DNA of 64,000 bases, from NCBI GenBank assembly GCA_903821875.1, contig CAIJMU010000187.1, positions 1 to 64,000 of the forward strand, written 5' to 3'. The DNA is from an uncultured Spirochaetota bacterium. GTDB lineage: Bacteria > Spirochaetota > Spirochaetia > Treponematales > Rectinemataceae. The notes beneath the pieces were generated by a model. That model did not search any database, was not told the origin of the DNA, and saw only the letters and a program-made list of their open reading frames with translations. Shown here piece after piece: positions 50,738 through 59,951 of the stretch. Both the position numbers and the translations under genes were made by a program. Position 1 is the stretch's first letter; each line of letters begins with the position of its first letter.

Positions 50738-52387
50738 CTAGAAGCTTATCTCCTTCGACTTCGACACCTTCATGAAGATCGCCAGGGACACAATGGTCAG
50801 CATTGTAAGGATCGTAGCCAGGGCGGCTGCGTAACCGTAGTTGCCGCGCGTCACGAAGGTATAGATTCCCAGGGTCAGGGTCACTGTCTTGGAGTTGTAG
50901 AGAATGATGGCCGCCGACAGTTCGGTGATGATCGTCACCCAGCTGATGATGGCACCGGAGATGATCCCGTTCCCCATCATCGGCACAGTGATCTCGAAGA
51001 AGGTCTTGAGCTTCGAGGAGCCGAGGCTGATCGCGGCCTCCTCCACGGTGATGGGTATCTGCTGGAGTATGGCCACCGAGGACCGGATGGTGTAAGGCAG
51101 GCGGCGTATGCAGAGGGCGATGACCATGATGGCCACCGTGCCGGTGAGCACCAGGGGCTTCTTGTTGAAGGCCATCACGAGGCTGATGCCGACCACCGAA
51201 CCGGGGATGACATAGGGCAGCATCGACATGGTGTCGATGGTCGAGGTGACGAGGTTGGGCCGCCGCACCACGAGGTAGGAGATGATGATACCTATTATGA
51301 TCACCGCCACGAGGGCAATGCCGCCGATGACAAAGGTGTTGGGGATGGAGTCGCCCATCCGCTTCAAGGCCGCAGTGTAGCTGCCGAAGGAGTAGCCAGG
51401 CTTGAAGATCTTGCCCGAGGTGTTCTGGAAGGACTGGTAGACGATGTAGAGCTGGGGCAGGAAGGAGAGCCCGACAATCCCGTAGGTGAAGAGGTGGATG
51501 AAGACGTTGAAGGGCCCCTTGGCCTTCTTGCGCTCGATGGGATGGAGGGCGTTCATCGTAAAGGCGAAGCGGCTGGAAAGGTAGCGCTGCACGAGGAAGA
51601 AGGCTGCAGTTATGAGGATGGCGATCACGCTGATGGCTGCGGCAAAGTTGAAGTCGGTACCGGTCTCACCGAGGAACTGCGTGTAGATCTCGACCGTGAA
51701 GACCCGGTAGCCCTCGCCAATGAGGAGGGGCGTGCCGAAGTCGGCGAAGGCACGCATGAACACCAGGAGGCCAGCCGCAAGGATGGTGGGCATGCAGAGA
51801 GGGATGACGACCTTGAAAAATCTTGCGACACCAGAGCAGCCCAGGTTGTCGGAAGCCTCCAGGAGGGAATTGTCGATGTTCTTGAGCGCTCCCGAGAGAT
51901 AGAGGAACACGAGGGGAAAGAGCTGGAGGGTCAGCACCAGGAGGATGCCATTGAAGCCGTAGATGTCCGGCATCACCAGGCCCGTGAGCTGCTTGACGAA
52001 GACAGTGATGATGCCCGAGCGGCCCAGGAGCTGGATCCAGGCATAGGCGCCGATAAAGGGCGCGGACATGGAACAGAGTATTATGAGAACCTGGAGGAAG
52101 GACTTCCCCTTCATTTCGTAGAGGTTGTAGAAATAGGCCATCGGGACCCCGATGACCAGGGTCAGGATAGTTGACCAGATCGTGACGTTGAAGCTGTGGA
52201 CGAGGGTCTGCCAGTAGTACTTGGCGCCGAAGAACTTCGCGAACCACTCGAGGCTCAGGCTTCCATTCTCAGCCACCACCGAATTGCGGAGGATCGCAAA
52301 CATGGGATAGAGGAGGAAGATGGCATAGGCGATGAAGATGGCGACGTAGAGCACCGTCCAGATGTCGAACATCCGCCTTCGCGCCAT
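50738..52387 (-). CDS. Two-module ABC permease, FbpB/PhnU-V-like
   Basis: 549 residues forming a double permease with about 12 helices, two BPD_transp modules and two EAA loops (LEASDNLGCSGVARFFKVVIP and VEEAAISLGSSKLKTFFEITVP, both cut). Fused double permeases are typical of Fe3+, phosphonate and related anion importers. Start ATG at 52387 is one base past the ATPase stop. Convergent with the DASS gene, so it is not in the SQ operon but may carry another sulfonate or phosphonate. Confidence 0.85.
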   Translation of the reverse strand: MARRRMFDIWTVLYVAIFIAYAIFLLYPMFAILRNSVVAENGSLSLEWFAKFFGAKYYWQTLVHSFNVTIWSTILTLVIGVPMAYFYNLYEMKGKSFLQVLIILCSMSAPFIGAYAWIQLLGRSGIITVFVKQLTGLVMPDIYGFNGILLVLTLQLFPLVFLYLSGALKNIDNSLLEASDNLGCSGVARFFKVVIPLCMPTILAAGLLVFMRAFADFGTPLLIGEGYRVFTVEIYTQFLGETGTDFNFAAAISVIAILITAAFFLVQRYLSSRFAFTMNALHPIERKKAKGPFNVFIHLFTYGIVGLSFLPQLYIVYQSFQNTSGKIFKPGYSFGSYTAALKRMGDSIPNTFVIGGIALVAVIIIGIIISYLVVRRPNLVTSTIDTMSMLPYVIPGSVVGISLVMAFNKKPLVLTGTVAIMVIALCIRRLPYTIRSSVAILQQIPITVEEAAISLGSSKLKTFFEITVPMMGNGIISGAIISWVTIITELSAAIILYNSKTVTLTLGIYTFVTRGNYGYAAALATILTMLTIVSLAIFMKVSKSKEISF

Positions 52388-52388
52388 G

Positions 52389-53504
52389 TCAGGCCCCGAT
52401 TGCGTCGTTGCGGACGCCAGCGAGGATGTTCCTGCTTCCATCAGGCGTGAAGACATTGATCATTTCGGGCCTGGGCGCAAGAGACATCACGCTGCCCTCG
52501 GGTATGGCGTTGTCGAGCCTGGATTCCTGGATGATCTCGCCCTGCTGGCCCGAGTCGAGGTGGACATGATAGTGGGTATTGGGTCCAAGGAAGACTGCGC
52601 TGTCCACCGTCGCCCTGAGTCCGGGCTCTCCCTCGGCACCGATCCTGAATTCCTCGGGTCTGATCGAAGCGAGGACGGCCATGTCCTTCCGGAATTCCTC
52701 GCGTACATTGGGAAGGGGAACCGAATAGCCGTCGGAAAAGCGAAGCGTCATGGCCGGGCCCTCCGTCTCAAGCCGGGCTTCGATGAGGTTGGTCCGCCCG
52801 ATGAAACTCGCGACAAAGAGGTTGGCTGGCCGCTGGTAGATGTCCCTCGGCGTGCCGAGGTGCTGGATGATCCCGTCCTTCATCACCGCGATGCGGTCGC
52901 TCACCGCCATCGCCTCTTCCTGGTCATGGGTGACATAGACGGTGGTGATGCCGATGCGGTGCTGGATCTCCTTGATCGCGAAGCGCATCTCGACCCGGAG
53001 CTTGGCGTCGAGGTTGCTGAGCGGCTCGTCCATCAACAGGACATCTGGCTGGATGACTAAGGCCCGCGCGAGGGCCACCCGCTGCTGCTGTCCACCTGAG
53101 AGCTTTTCGGGCATGCGGTCGCGGAACTCGGCAATCTTCATGAGCTCGAGGAATTTCAGGGTCTCGCTCTCGATGCGGTCCTTGGCGTACTTGCGGTTCT
53201 TGAGTCCGAAGGCCACGTTGCGCTTGACCGAGAGGTGGGGGAAGATCGCGTAATTCTGGAATACCATGCCGATGTTCCGCTTGCTCGGATCCACAAGGTT
53301 GATGAGCCGGTCATTGAAGAAAAAGTCGCCGCCCTCGATCGTGTTGAAGCCTGCGATCATCCTGAGCAGTGTGGTCTTGCCACAGCCCGAGGGTCCGAGG
53401 AGGGTGAAAAATTCCCCCTCCCTGATGTCGAGCGAGAGGTCGGGGATGACCGTGCTCTGGCCGTAGCGTTTGACGGCGTTCCTGATCCTGATACTTACGC
53501 TCAT
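52389..53504 (-). CDS. ABC ATPase, FbpC/PotA-like with TOBE domain
   Basis: 371 residues with Walker A GPSGCGKTT, Q-loop FQNYAIFPH, signature LSGGQQQR, Walker B VLLMDEPLSNLD and switch VTHDQEEA, followed by an OB-fold/TOBE domain after residue 240. It energises the double permease. The SQ importer at 56.8-59.9 kb lacks its own ATPase; a MsmX-like shared ATPase or this one could serve. This subunit is encoded between permease and binding protein. Confidence 0.9.
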   Translation of the reverse strand: MSVSIRIRNAVKRYGQSTVIPDLSLDIREGEFFTLLGPSGCGKTTLLRMIAGFNTIEGGDFFFNDRLINLVDPSKRNIGMVFQNYAIFPHLSVKRNVAFGLKNRKYAKDRIESETLKFLELMKIAEFRDRMPEKLSGGQQQRVALARALVIQPDVLLMDEPLSNLDAKLRVEMRFAIKEIQHRIGITTVYVTHDQEEAMAVSDRIAVMKDGIIQHLGTPRDIYQRPANLFVASFIGRTNLIEARLETEGPAMTLRFSDGYSVPLPNVREEFRKDMAVLASIRPEEFRIGAEGEPGLRATVDSAVFLGPNTHYHVHLDSGQQGEIIQESRLDNAIPEGSVMSLAPRPEMINVFTPDGSRNILAGVRNDAIGA

Positions 53505-53548
53505 GGTCTTTCGATCCTCCCCTGGGCTTTCATGTGGAATGGCGCGCC

Positions 53549-53574
53549 AAAAACCGGGCGGGTTCGCCGCCCGG
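53549..53574 (-). terminator. Intercistronic terminator after the binding-protein gene
   Basis: An 8-base stem CCGGGCGG/CCGCCCGG with a 5-base loop is followed on the minus strand by TTTTT. It lies between the binding-protein stop and the ATPase start, and would let only part of the transcripts continue, as is usual to give more binding protein than ATPase. Confidence 0.75.
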
Positions 53575-53591
53575 CTTGCACCGGTGCTTCC

Positions 53592-54602
53592 CTAGTTCAG
53601 CTTGGCCCAGAGGTCGGACCACTTCTTCTGCATCTCTTTCTTGTGGGCGGAGGTGTAGGCGATGTCCTCGTAGGCGACCTTTATGGACGACATCGGCTGG
53701 AGATTGGGATTGGAATTGGGGAACTTGGGATTGACGGTCCTGTTGGTGAGGCCCGCGACGATCTTCTGGCACTCGTCAGAGACGAGGAAGTCCATGAAAA
53801 GCCTGGCATTGTCAAGGTTCTTGGCACCGGCGACGATGGCACTGGCGGCGGGAAGCCAGACAGCCCCTTCCTTGGGATAGACGACGCGCACGTTCTTGGC
53901 GCCATCGGCGAGGAGGGCGACGGAGGGATCCTCATAGGTGAGTCCGACAACGTACTCGCCGGCGTAGACGCCCTTGTAGACCGCCGAGGAACCGGAGGTG
54001 AGCTTGCCGCTGAGCTGCTTGATCAGGGACTCGACATAGGTCCAGGCCTGGGGGCTCTCGTAGCCACCCTTTACCAGGAGGATGTTGCAGAGCTGGGCCC
54101 AGGCGCTCGAGGAGTCGGCGGGATTGGCCGAGGCGATCTTGCCCTTCAGCGCGGGATTGAGGAGATCGTCATAACTAGTGATAGTGAGCCCAAGCTGCTT
54201 CTCGAGGTCGGTGTTGACCAGGAGATTGCTGCCGGAAAGGAGGTAATTGGTGAAGAACCCCGTGGTGTTCTGGTAGCCCGCAGGAAGGCTGGCGTTGTTC
54301 TTGGCGACATATTTCTGGAAGATATCGAGGTTGGTCAGGTAGACGCCCATGTTGACGCCGCCGAACATCACGTCAGACTGGGGGTTGGCCTTCTCCGCGT
54401 TCAGCTTGGACAGGGCGGGTCCCGTGCCCATGGACTGGAGGCTGACCTTGATGTTGTTCTTGTCGCCGAAGTAGGTCAGGATGCCCTGGATCTCCCCGTC
54501 GGAGTTCGGCGAGTACACGATCAGGTTGCCTGCGGCGAAGGCCATGCTGCCCATGGCGAATAGGGCGACGACCGCGAGTGCGGCCCTGTTACGGATTTTC
54601 AT
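53592..54602 (-). CDS. ABC substrate-binding protein, FbpA/PhnS-like
   Basis: 336 residues with a signal peptide (MKIRNR, hydrophobic to AFAAG). The mature part has the type-2 periplasmic fold of iron/phosphonate/thiamine binders: LIVYSPNSDGEIQGIL, DVMFGGVNMGVYL, LNPALKGKIASANPADSSSAW. No run of tyrosines typical of Fe3+ binders is evident; a phosphonate or sulfonate ligand is possible. AGGAGG precedes the ATG. First gene of the three-gene importer. Confidence 0.85.
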   Translation of the reverse strand: MKIRNRAALAVVALFAMGSMAFAAGNLIVYSPNSDGEIQGILTYFGDKNNIKVSLQSMGTGPALSKLNAEKANPQSDVMFGGVNMGVYLTNLDIFQKYVAKNNASLPAGYQNTTGFFTNYLLSGSNLLVNTDLEKQLGLTITSYDDLLNPALKGKIASANPADSSSAWAQLCNILLVKGGYESPQAWTYVESLIKQLSGKLTSGSSAVYKGVYAGEYVVGLTYEDPSVALLADGAKNVRVVYPKEGAVWLPAASAIVAGAKNLDNARLFMDFLVSDECQKIVAGLTNRTVNPKFPNSNPNLQPMSSIKVAYEDIAYTSAHKKEMQKKWSDLWAKLN

Positions 54603-54675
54603 GAGATCCTCCTGGAAAAAACAGTGGTTTGCCGTTCCAAGGCCGACCCTTCCAGATCGTGAACGGGTGAAGGAA

Positions 54676-54703
54676 AGTATAGTTCCATCTGCCCAAAGGT
54701 CAA
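54676..54703 (-). promoter_or_regulatory. Promoter of the FbpABC-like operon
   Basis: TTGACC (54703-54698) and TATACT (54681-54676) with 16 bases between, on the minus strand. It is a strong sigma-70-type promoter. The ROK palindrome is not seen here, so this importer is probably outside the SQ regulon. Confidence 0.65.
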
Positions 54704-54737
54704 TACGGCACAGGGTCCCGCCGGCCTTTTTAAGCCG

Positions 54738-56816
54738 TTAGACCAACGAAGCCGCCCTGAAACAGCCCTCCCAGCGTGAGCCTCTGCGATACCAGGCCGC
54801 CGGCTGGCCAAGCGGGGCCGCAGCCTCGACCCAGGCCCTTCCAGGAGCTGCTTCCCCGGTCCACAGATGTACCCAATTGCCATCAATGATCCTGGCGCGG
54901 CGCGAGGTGGCGCCCTTCCGTAGCACCGGGGCGACCAGGAGGTCGGGACCACAGAGGAACTGGTCCTGGATGCGCCAGGCATGAGGATCGCCCTCGTCCG
55001 CGAAGAAGAGGGGCCGGAGGATGGGGGTACCGCGCGTGGAGCATTCATGGGCCAGGTCCCGGAAATAGGGTGAAAGGGCGACGCGGAGGCGGCCCATGCG
55101 GGCCAGGCCTTCCAGGGTCCCGGGATCCGAATCGAACTGCCAGTTGCTCTGGGGCCTGTTGCCCTCGTGGCTCCGCATCCAGACCGTAAAGGCCGCCATC
55201 TCCGCCCAGCGCAGGAAGAGCTCCTTGGTCCGCTTCAGGTGGAAGAGTGTCGTATAACCGCCGATGTCCGAATGGTGGTAGCCATGGCCCAGCATCGCCA
55301 GCGAGAGGGCCGCGGGGATCACGCTGGCTATGCCGTCGTCCTTCGACCAATCGACGTTCTGGTCTCCCGCCCACATGTGATGGCACCAGCGCTGGCTGCC
55401 CGAGTAGCCAGCCCGCATGAAGAAGGTCGCCTTCCCCAGCATGCCGGCTTCCTCGATAGCCTCGTAGTTGACCCGCGCCCAGAGGCTGGGCCAGAGGTTG
55501 TGGGCGTATTCCGCGGGGCTGCCGTCGAAGAGCGTACAGTCGGCAGGCAGGTACTCGCCGAAGTCGGCCATCCACCCGAGCATGCCCTGGCCCAGGAGAT
55601 TCCTCTTGATCAGCTCCTTGAACCATGTCCTGGCCGCCGGGTTGGTGAGGTCGGGAATGCCGGCCTCGAACTCGCCGGCGTCCATGCGGTAGCTCGTGCC
55701 AGCGTGGCTTTTGACCAGGAGGCCGAGCCGGTCGAGTTCCCCGAAGATCGGCTTGTCAGAGGCGAAGTAGCAGTTGACATAGCCTAAGAAGGCGATCCCC
55801 TTTTCTCCTAATTGGGCACATTCGCGCTTCAGGTCAGGATAGAGGGAAGTATCGAGTTCCCAGTTCCAGGAAAGCCGCTTTCCGAAGCCCGTGTAGCGCA
55901 CGCCTGCCCAGTCCTGGGCCCAGATGGCAGAGACAGGCACGCCGGCCGCACGCGCGGCCTGGGCCTTCGCCGTGCAGGTCTCAAGACCGCCCTGGATGCC
56001 CAGGGTGACTCCCTCGTGCACATAGTCAGGCGGTTCCGGCTGGAGGCCGAAATAGCGGGCGGTTTCCGAGGCGAGATCCTGCATGCCGGCGGCGGAGCCG
56101 AACACGAGCCTCCGGGGTTTCTGCCTCGAGAGGAGGATGGCGCGGTCTTTGCCCCGGAAATCGAATTCCGACCAGGCATCGGTCTCGAGGTGGACACGGA
56201 GCCTCCGCGAGGTCGCATAACTCGGCTGGGGAAAGAAGGTCCACCACCAGGTGCCTCCCGCGCCGTCGGCCAGGTCGGCCTTCCAGGTTGTGAGGGTGAG
56301 CTTGTTGCGGCCCACTCCCTGCTCGCTCGTCCACAGGGGCAGCTTCCGCCCCCGCAGGTTGAAACGGGAGAACTGCTCGCCACAGCCGTAGATGCCCTCG
56401 CCCGGTTCAGTGACCAGGGAAAGCCTGTAGCGGTTGGCCCACTCGGGCCCTTCCAGGAATTCCAGGACGAGGCTTTCGGCTTCTCCGGCTCCACCCGGCA
56501 GCTCAGCGCGGCCGGAGTCCTCGGGACCCCGCCTCGGGCCCTTCTCCATGGCTATCGCAATCCGGACGAGGGCTCCACCAGGGCTTCGGAGAAGGACTTC
56601 AGCTGTCTCGCCCCGGCTCGAAAGCTCAGCCAGAGGCAGGGGCGTCCAGCCGGAGAGGCGGTCCTTCGTGCGGAAGTTGCCGCGATACATCCGGTAGCTC
56701 GCCTCGCCCTGGGCGAGGGCCAGGAAGGGACGCGAGGAGGTATGCGCAATGACGGTCTTCCCGTCGAGGCGAATCTCGAAACCCTCCCCTACCGCAGCCA
56801 GCTCCCAGCGGCCCAT
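54738..56816 (-). CDS. yihQ: Sulfoquinovosidase (GH31, YihQ-like)
   Basis: 692 residues of glycoside hydrolase family 31. It releases SQ from SQ-glycerol and related alpha-sulfoquinovosides. The catalytic nucleophile Asp418 (WMADFGEYLP) and acid/base Asp485 (MWAGDQNVDW) are present. The sulfonate-reading residues known in E. coli YihQ map with one constant offset of +13: Gln288 to Gln301, Arg301 to Arg314, Trp304 to Trp317, Tyr508 to Tyr521, Asp405 to Asp418, Asp472 to Asp485. This makes SQ specificity very likely. No signal peptide is seen, so the glycoside is imported first. Start at ATG 56816 (GAGG eight bases upstream); GTG 56825 is possible. Last gene of the SQ import operon. Confidence 0.93.
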   Translation of the reverse strand: MGRWELAAVGEGFEIRLDGKTVIAHTSSRPFLALAQGEASYRMYRGNFRTKDRLSGWTPLPLAELSSRGETAEVLLRSPGGALVRIAIAMEKGPRRGPEDSGRAELPGGAGEAESLVLEFLEGPEWANRYRLSLVTEPGEGIYGCGEQFSRFNLRGRKLPLWTSEQGVGRNKLTLTTWKADLADGAGGTWWWTFFPQPSYATSRRLRVHLETDAWSEFDFRGKDRAILLSRQKPRRLVFGSAAGMQDLASETARYFGLQPEPPDYVHEGVTLGIQGGLETCTAKAQAARAAGVPVSAIWAQDWAGVRYTGFGKRLSWNWELDTSLYPDLKRECAQLGEKGIAFLGYVNCYFASDKPIFGELDRLGLLVKSHAGTSYRMDAGEFEAGIPDLTNPAARTWFKELIKRNLLGQGMLGWMADFGEYLPADCTLFDGSPAEYAHNLWPSLWARVNYEAIEEAGMLGKATFFMRAGYSGSQRWCHHMWAGDQNVDWSKDDGIASVIPAALSLAMLGHGYHHSDIGGYTTLFHLKRTKELFLRWAEMAAFTVWMRSHEGNRPQSNWQFDSDPGTLEGLARMGRLRVALSPYFRDLAHECSTRGTPILRPLFFADEGDPHAWRIQDQFLCGPDLLVAPVLRKGATSRRARIIDGNWVHLWTGEAAPGRAWVEAAAPLGQPAAWYRRGSRWEGCFRAASLV

Positions 56817-56826
56817 GCTGTTCACC

Positions 56827-57654
56827 TCATCCCTTCACGCCGCCGGCGGACACGCCCCGGATGAGGAAGCGCTGCATCGAGACGGTGAAAATAAATATAG
56901 GCAGTAGTAGTATGGTCCCGCCAGCGCAGACCTGGCCCCAGGTCAGGATGTCCGAGCCTATGAGGCTGTTGATGGAGACAGGCGCAGTCCTTGCATTGAT
57001 GCCCGTGAGGATGAGGGCGTAGAGGAACTCGTTCCAGCTGTTGATGAAGGCGAAGACCGCCCCAACCACGAGGCCGGGCGAGACGATGGGAAGGAAGACG
57101 CGGCGGAACACCCCGAAACGTGTGCAGCCATCCACCATGGCAGCCTCCTCGTAGCTCTTGTCCACTGCCGTGAAGAAGGGGAGGAGGAGCCAGATCACGT
57201 AGGGCACGTTGAAACTCGTGTGCGCAAGCGTGAGTCCGAAGACCGTGTCGCGGATGCCGAGGGACTTGAACATCAAGTACAGGGCAATGACCAGGGAGAT
57301 CTGCGGCAGCATGCGGAAAACCAGGAAGCTGTAGGCCAGGAGGTTCCTGCCCTTGAACCTGAAGCGCGATATCCCGTAGGCGGCCATCGCGGCGACGATG
57401 ATCGACGCTGCAGTCGACAGGAGGCCGACCTCGACCGAGGTCCACAAGGACTTCACGAAGCCGGGACGGGCGAGAACCAGTTCGTAGCTCCGGAGCGAGA
57501 GCTGGGAGAATTCGAAGGGCTTCGCCGAGAGGATGATGACGTCCCTCCGGAAGCCATTCAAGAGGGTGATCCCGATCGGGAAGAGCTCCACAATCAGCAC
57601 CAGGAAGGCTGCGACGGCGATCGCGATATTCACGATTGGACGGTTTCGCTTCAT
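56827..57654 (-). CDS. ABC sugar permease 2 (MalG-like) of the SQ importer
   Basis: 275 residues, six helices, with the EAA loop YEEAAMVDGCTRFGVFRRVFLP, cut here, as in MalG/SmoH-type carbohydrate permeases. The ATG at 57654 shares one base with the upstream permease stop (TGATG). The longer upstream frame is a shadow of the first permease. With its neighbours it forms a CUT1-type importer for SQ or an SQ glycoside. Confidence 0.88.
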   Translation of the reverse strand: MKRNRPIVNIAIAVAAFLVLIVELFPIGITLLNGFRRDVIILSAKPFEFSQLSLRSYELVLARPGFVKSLWTSVEVGLLSTAASIIVAAMAAYGISRFRFKGRNLLAYSFLVFRMLPQISLVIALYLMFKSLGIRDTVFGLTLAHTSFNVPYVIWLLLPFFTAVDKSYEEAAMVDGCTRFGVFRRVFLPIVSPGLVVGAVFAFINSWNEFLYALILTGINARTAPVSINSLIGSDILTWGQVCAGGTILLLPIFIFTVSMQRFLIRGVSAGGVKG

Positions 57655-58628
57655 CAGTTGCCGGCCTTCCGCTCGAGTTCTTCGAGACTCATGTTGCGGC
57701 GCACGAGGGTAAGTGCGAAGACCACGGACAGGACGAGGAGGAAGATGGCCATCGCACTGGCCATGCCGACCTTCATGTAGGTAAAGGCCTGCTTGTTGGC
57801 GTAGAGGGAGAACAGGAGGGTCGCTGTCCCGGGGCCGCCTTCGGTCATGGCGAAGACCTCGCTGAAGATGCGGAGCGCGTCGATGAGGCGGAGGAGGAGG
57901 GCTGTCATGATGGTCGGCGTGAGCAGCGGCGTGATGATGATCCTCACACGCTGCCAGTAGCGCGCCCCGTCGATCTCGGCGGCCTCGAGGAGTTCGCCGG
58001 GAATGTTGCTGAGGCCAGCGTAGATGAGCATGAACATGAAGGGCCACATTCGCCAGATGTCCTGGAGGATGACTGCCGCGTAGGCCCAGCCCGGCGTACC
58101 AAGCCAGGAGGTCTCCGGAATGCCCAGGGCCACGAGGATCTGTGCGAGGGGGCCGTAGCGCGGCTGGAGCATGAAGCGCCAGATGATGCCAGAGAGGACA
58201 GGGAGAAAGAACACAGGAAGAAGGAGGAGGGTCCGTACAAAGCCCGCGCCGAAGAACTCACGGTTGAGGAGGAGGGCAGCGGCGTAGCCCAGGATCAGCT
58301 CGATGGGAAGCGCGATGAAGACAAAGCCCAGCTGGAGCCTGAGCGAGTTCCAGAATTCGCTGTCGGTGAAGAGTGTCAGGTAGTTTCCCATGCCCACAAA
58401 GACCCTGGGGCCGAGTCCCTCCGAGAGGGGCCAGTTCCAGGTCGACACGAAAAGGGAAAACAGTATTGGGAATATCAGTACAGCGAAGACCACCAGGAGG
58501 GCAGGAGCGAGAAAGAGAAGGGGCGCCCCCCCCCTCCCCGACCGCTTCGCGCGTGTCGGGAAAGGCGTAGCGCCCCCTGTTTCGTCTTTCCCGCTGCTGC
58601 CGCTAGTAGCCGGCTTTGGAGAGGACAT
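57654..58628 (-). CDS. ABC sugar permease 1 (MalF-like) of the SQ importer
   Basis: 324 residues with a polar N-terminal 35 residues, then six helices and the EAA loop LLEAAEIDGARYWQRVRIIITP, cut here. It matches the MalF/SmoG-type CUT1 permeases. Its start lies 26 bases inside the binding-protein gene, so translation is probably coupled. Confidence 0.88.
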   Translation of the reverse strand: MSSPKPATSGSSGKDETGGATPFPTRAKRSGRGGAPLLFLAPALLVVFAVLIFPILFSLFVSTWNWPLSEGLGPRVFVGMGNYLTLFTDSEFWNSLRLQLGFVFIALPIELILGYAAALLLNREFFGAGFVRTLLLLPVFFLPVLSGIIWRFMLQPRYGPLAQILVALGIPETSWLGTPGWAYAAVILQDIWRMWPFMFMLIYAGLSNIPGELLEAAEIDGARYWQRVRIIITPLLTPTIMTALLLRLIDALRIFSEVFAMTEGGPGTATLLFSLYANKQAFTYMKVGMASAMAIFLLVLSVVFALTLVRRNMSLEELERKAGN

Positions 58629-59880
58629 CGTTGGTCTCTTTCACGATGGCCTTTACAGCGTCAGCGGTGGGCAGCTGTCCGGTGATGCCCTGGACCCAGT
58701 ACTTCTTCACGATGTCCTGGACCTGGGCCACTTCCTTGAACCTCGGGCGGGCTACGGCATATTTCATGGAATCGGCGATGGCAGCGAGCCAGGGCATCTT
58801 CTTGGCATACTGGGGATCGGTGAGGACATCGGCGCGGGCCGGGATGGCGTTGCCTTCGACGACCTTCTGGGCCATGGCCTTGGAGGTCCACCAATAGGCG
58901 AACTCGGCGCCGCCAGCCTTGTTCTTGGCTGCGACAGGAATGCCGACTGCCCAGGCACCGCGGACGGCTACGCGCTTGGACGGGCCTCCGGGGGGCGCCG
59001 AGTAATAGACCTTGCCGGAGACCAGGGAGGTATCGGGATTCTCATAGCTGGCGATGTAGGAAGGCCAGTGGAACTGGGTCCATGCGCCCTTGGGGTCGGT
59101 GGTGAAGGAAGCAATGCGCTCGTTGTGTGCCCAGGTCTCGGAGCCCTTGGGGGACATGGTCATGAGCCTCTTGTAGAACTCCATTCCAGTGACAGCCTTG
59201 GTCTCGTCGAGGACGACCTTGGGCTTGCCGTTGACCCAGTTGATGAAACTGGTGCCGAAGGACTCCCACATGTAGATGGCTTCGGCATGGACGCCGGCTG
59301 CACCGCCGTTGAAGGGACCAAAGCCACCGACGCCGAGGGCGCTGAAGAAGCTGACCTCGTCATCGAGCTGCTTGAAGGTTACCGGCACAACGAGTTCGTA
59401 GCCATACTTGGCCTTGAAGTCCTTCTTGTACTGCGGATTGTCGATCAGGTCCTTCTTGGTGAACCACACATAGATGTTGCCGTTGATCGGGAAGGCGATG
59501 AGCTTGCCATCCCAGGTGCCGACGTCGAGCATGGCCGGGGTCACGCTGTCCTTCGGGGTCTTCTTGAAGACCTTGCCGTCGGGAAGGCTGTCCCAGGTTG
59601 ACATGAGGCTCGCGAAAACGGGGATGTTGCCCTCGTCCAAGGGAACGACATCGTAGTCGCTTGAGGTGGCGGTAACGCCGACCGAGGTCTTGGTAAGGAC
59701 CTGGGGCGGGGCGACCATCTCGACTTCGACCTTGTAGCCGGTGGCTTTCTCGAAGTCGGGGATATTGGCCTGGATGATCTTGGCCAGGGGGTCGTCCCAG
59801 AGCAGGACCTTGATGGACTGCGAACTTACCGCGACAGCCATGGACGCGAGAACGAGCGCAGCGAGGATGAGCTTTTTCAT
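58603..59880 (-). CDS. ABC sugar-binding protein of the SQ importer (SmoF-like role)
   Basis: 425 residues with a signal peptide (MKKLILAALVLASMAVAVSSQ). The mature protein is a cluster-B/D solute-binding protein (VLLWDDPLAKIIQANIPDFEKATGYKVEVE, cut here; ...AFPINGNIYVWFTKKDL) of CUT1 importers. It is first in the operon that ends with the sulfoquinovosidase, after a strong promoter and a ROK-like site, so its ligand is probably SQ or sulfoquinovosyl glycerol. CAAGGAGG stands before the ATG. Confidence 0.85.
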   Translation of the reverse strand: MKKLILAALVLASMAVAVSSQSIKVLLWDDPLAKIIQANIPDFEKATGYKVEVEMVAPPQVLTKTSVGVTATSSDYDVVPLDEGNIPVFASLMSTWDSLPDGKVFKKTPKDSVTPAMLDVGTWDGKLIAFPINGNIYVWFTKKDLIDNPQYKKDFKAKYGYELVVPVTFKQLDDEVSFFSALGVGGFGPFNGGAAGVHAEAIYMWESFGTSFINWVNGKPKVVLDETKAVTGMEFYKRLMTMSPKGSETWAHNERIASFTTDPKGAWTQFHWPSYIASYENPDTSLVSGKVYYSAPPGGPSKRVAVRGAWAVGIPVAAKNKAGGAEFAYWWTSKAMAQKVVEGNAIPARADVLTDPQYAKKMPWLAAIADSMKYAVARPRFKEVAQVQDIVKKYWVQGITGQLPTADAVKAIVKETNDVLSKAGY

Positions 59881-59916
59881 GAAGGCCTCCTTGAGGGGTG
59901 TGCTTCTCAGAAAACC

Positions 59917-59945
59917 ACTACAACATGGCTCGAGAAGGCTGTCAA
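59917..59945 (-). promoter_or_regulatory. Promoter of the SQ import/sulfoquinovosidase operon
   Basis: A consensus -35 TTGACA (59945-59940) and TGTAGT (59922-59917) with exactly 17 bases between. Start near 59910 gives a leader of about 30 bases before the binding-protein ATG. Confidence 0.75.
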
Positions 59946-59951
59946 CACGAT

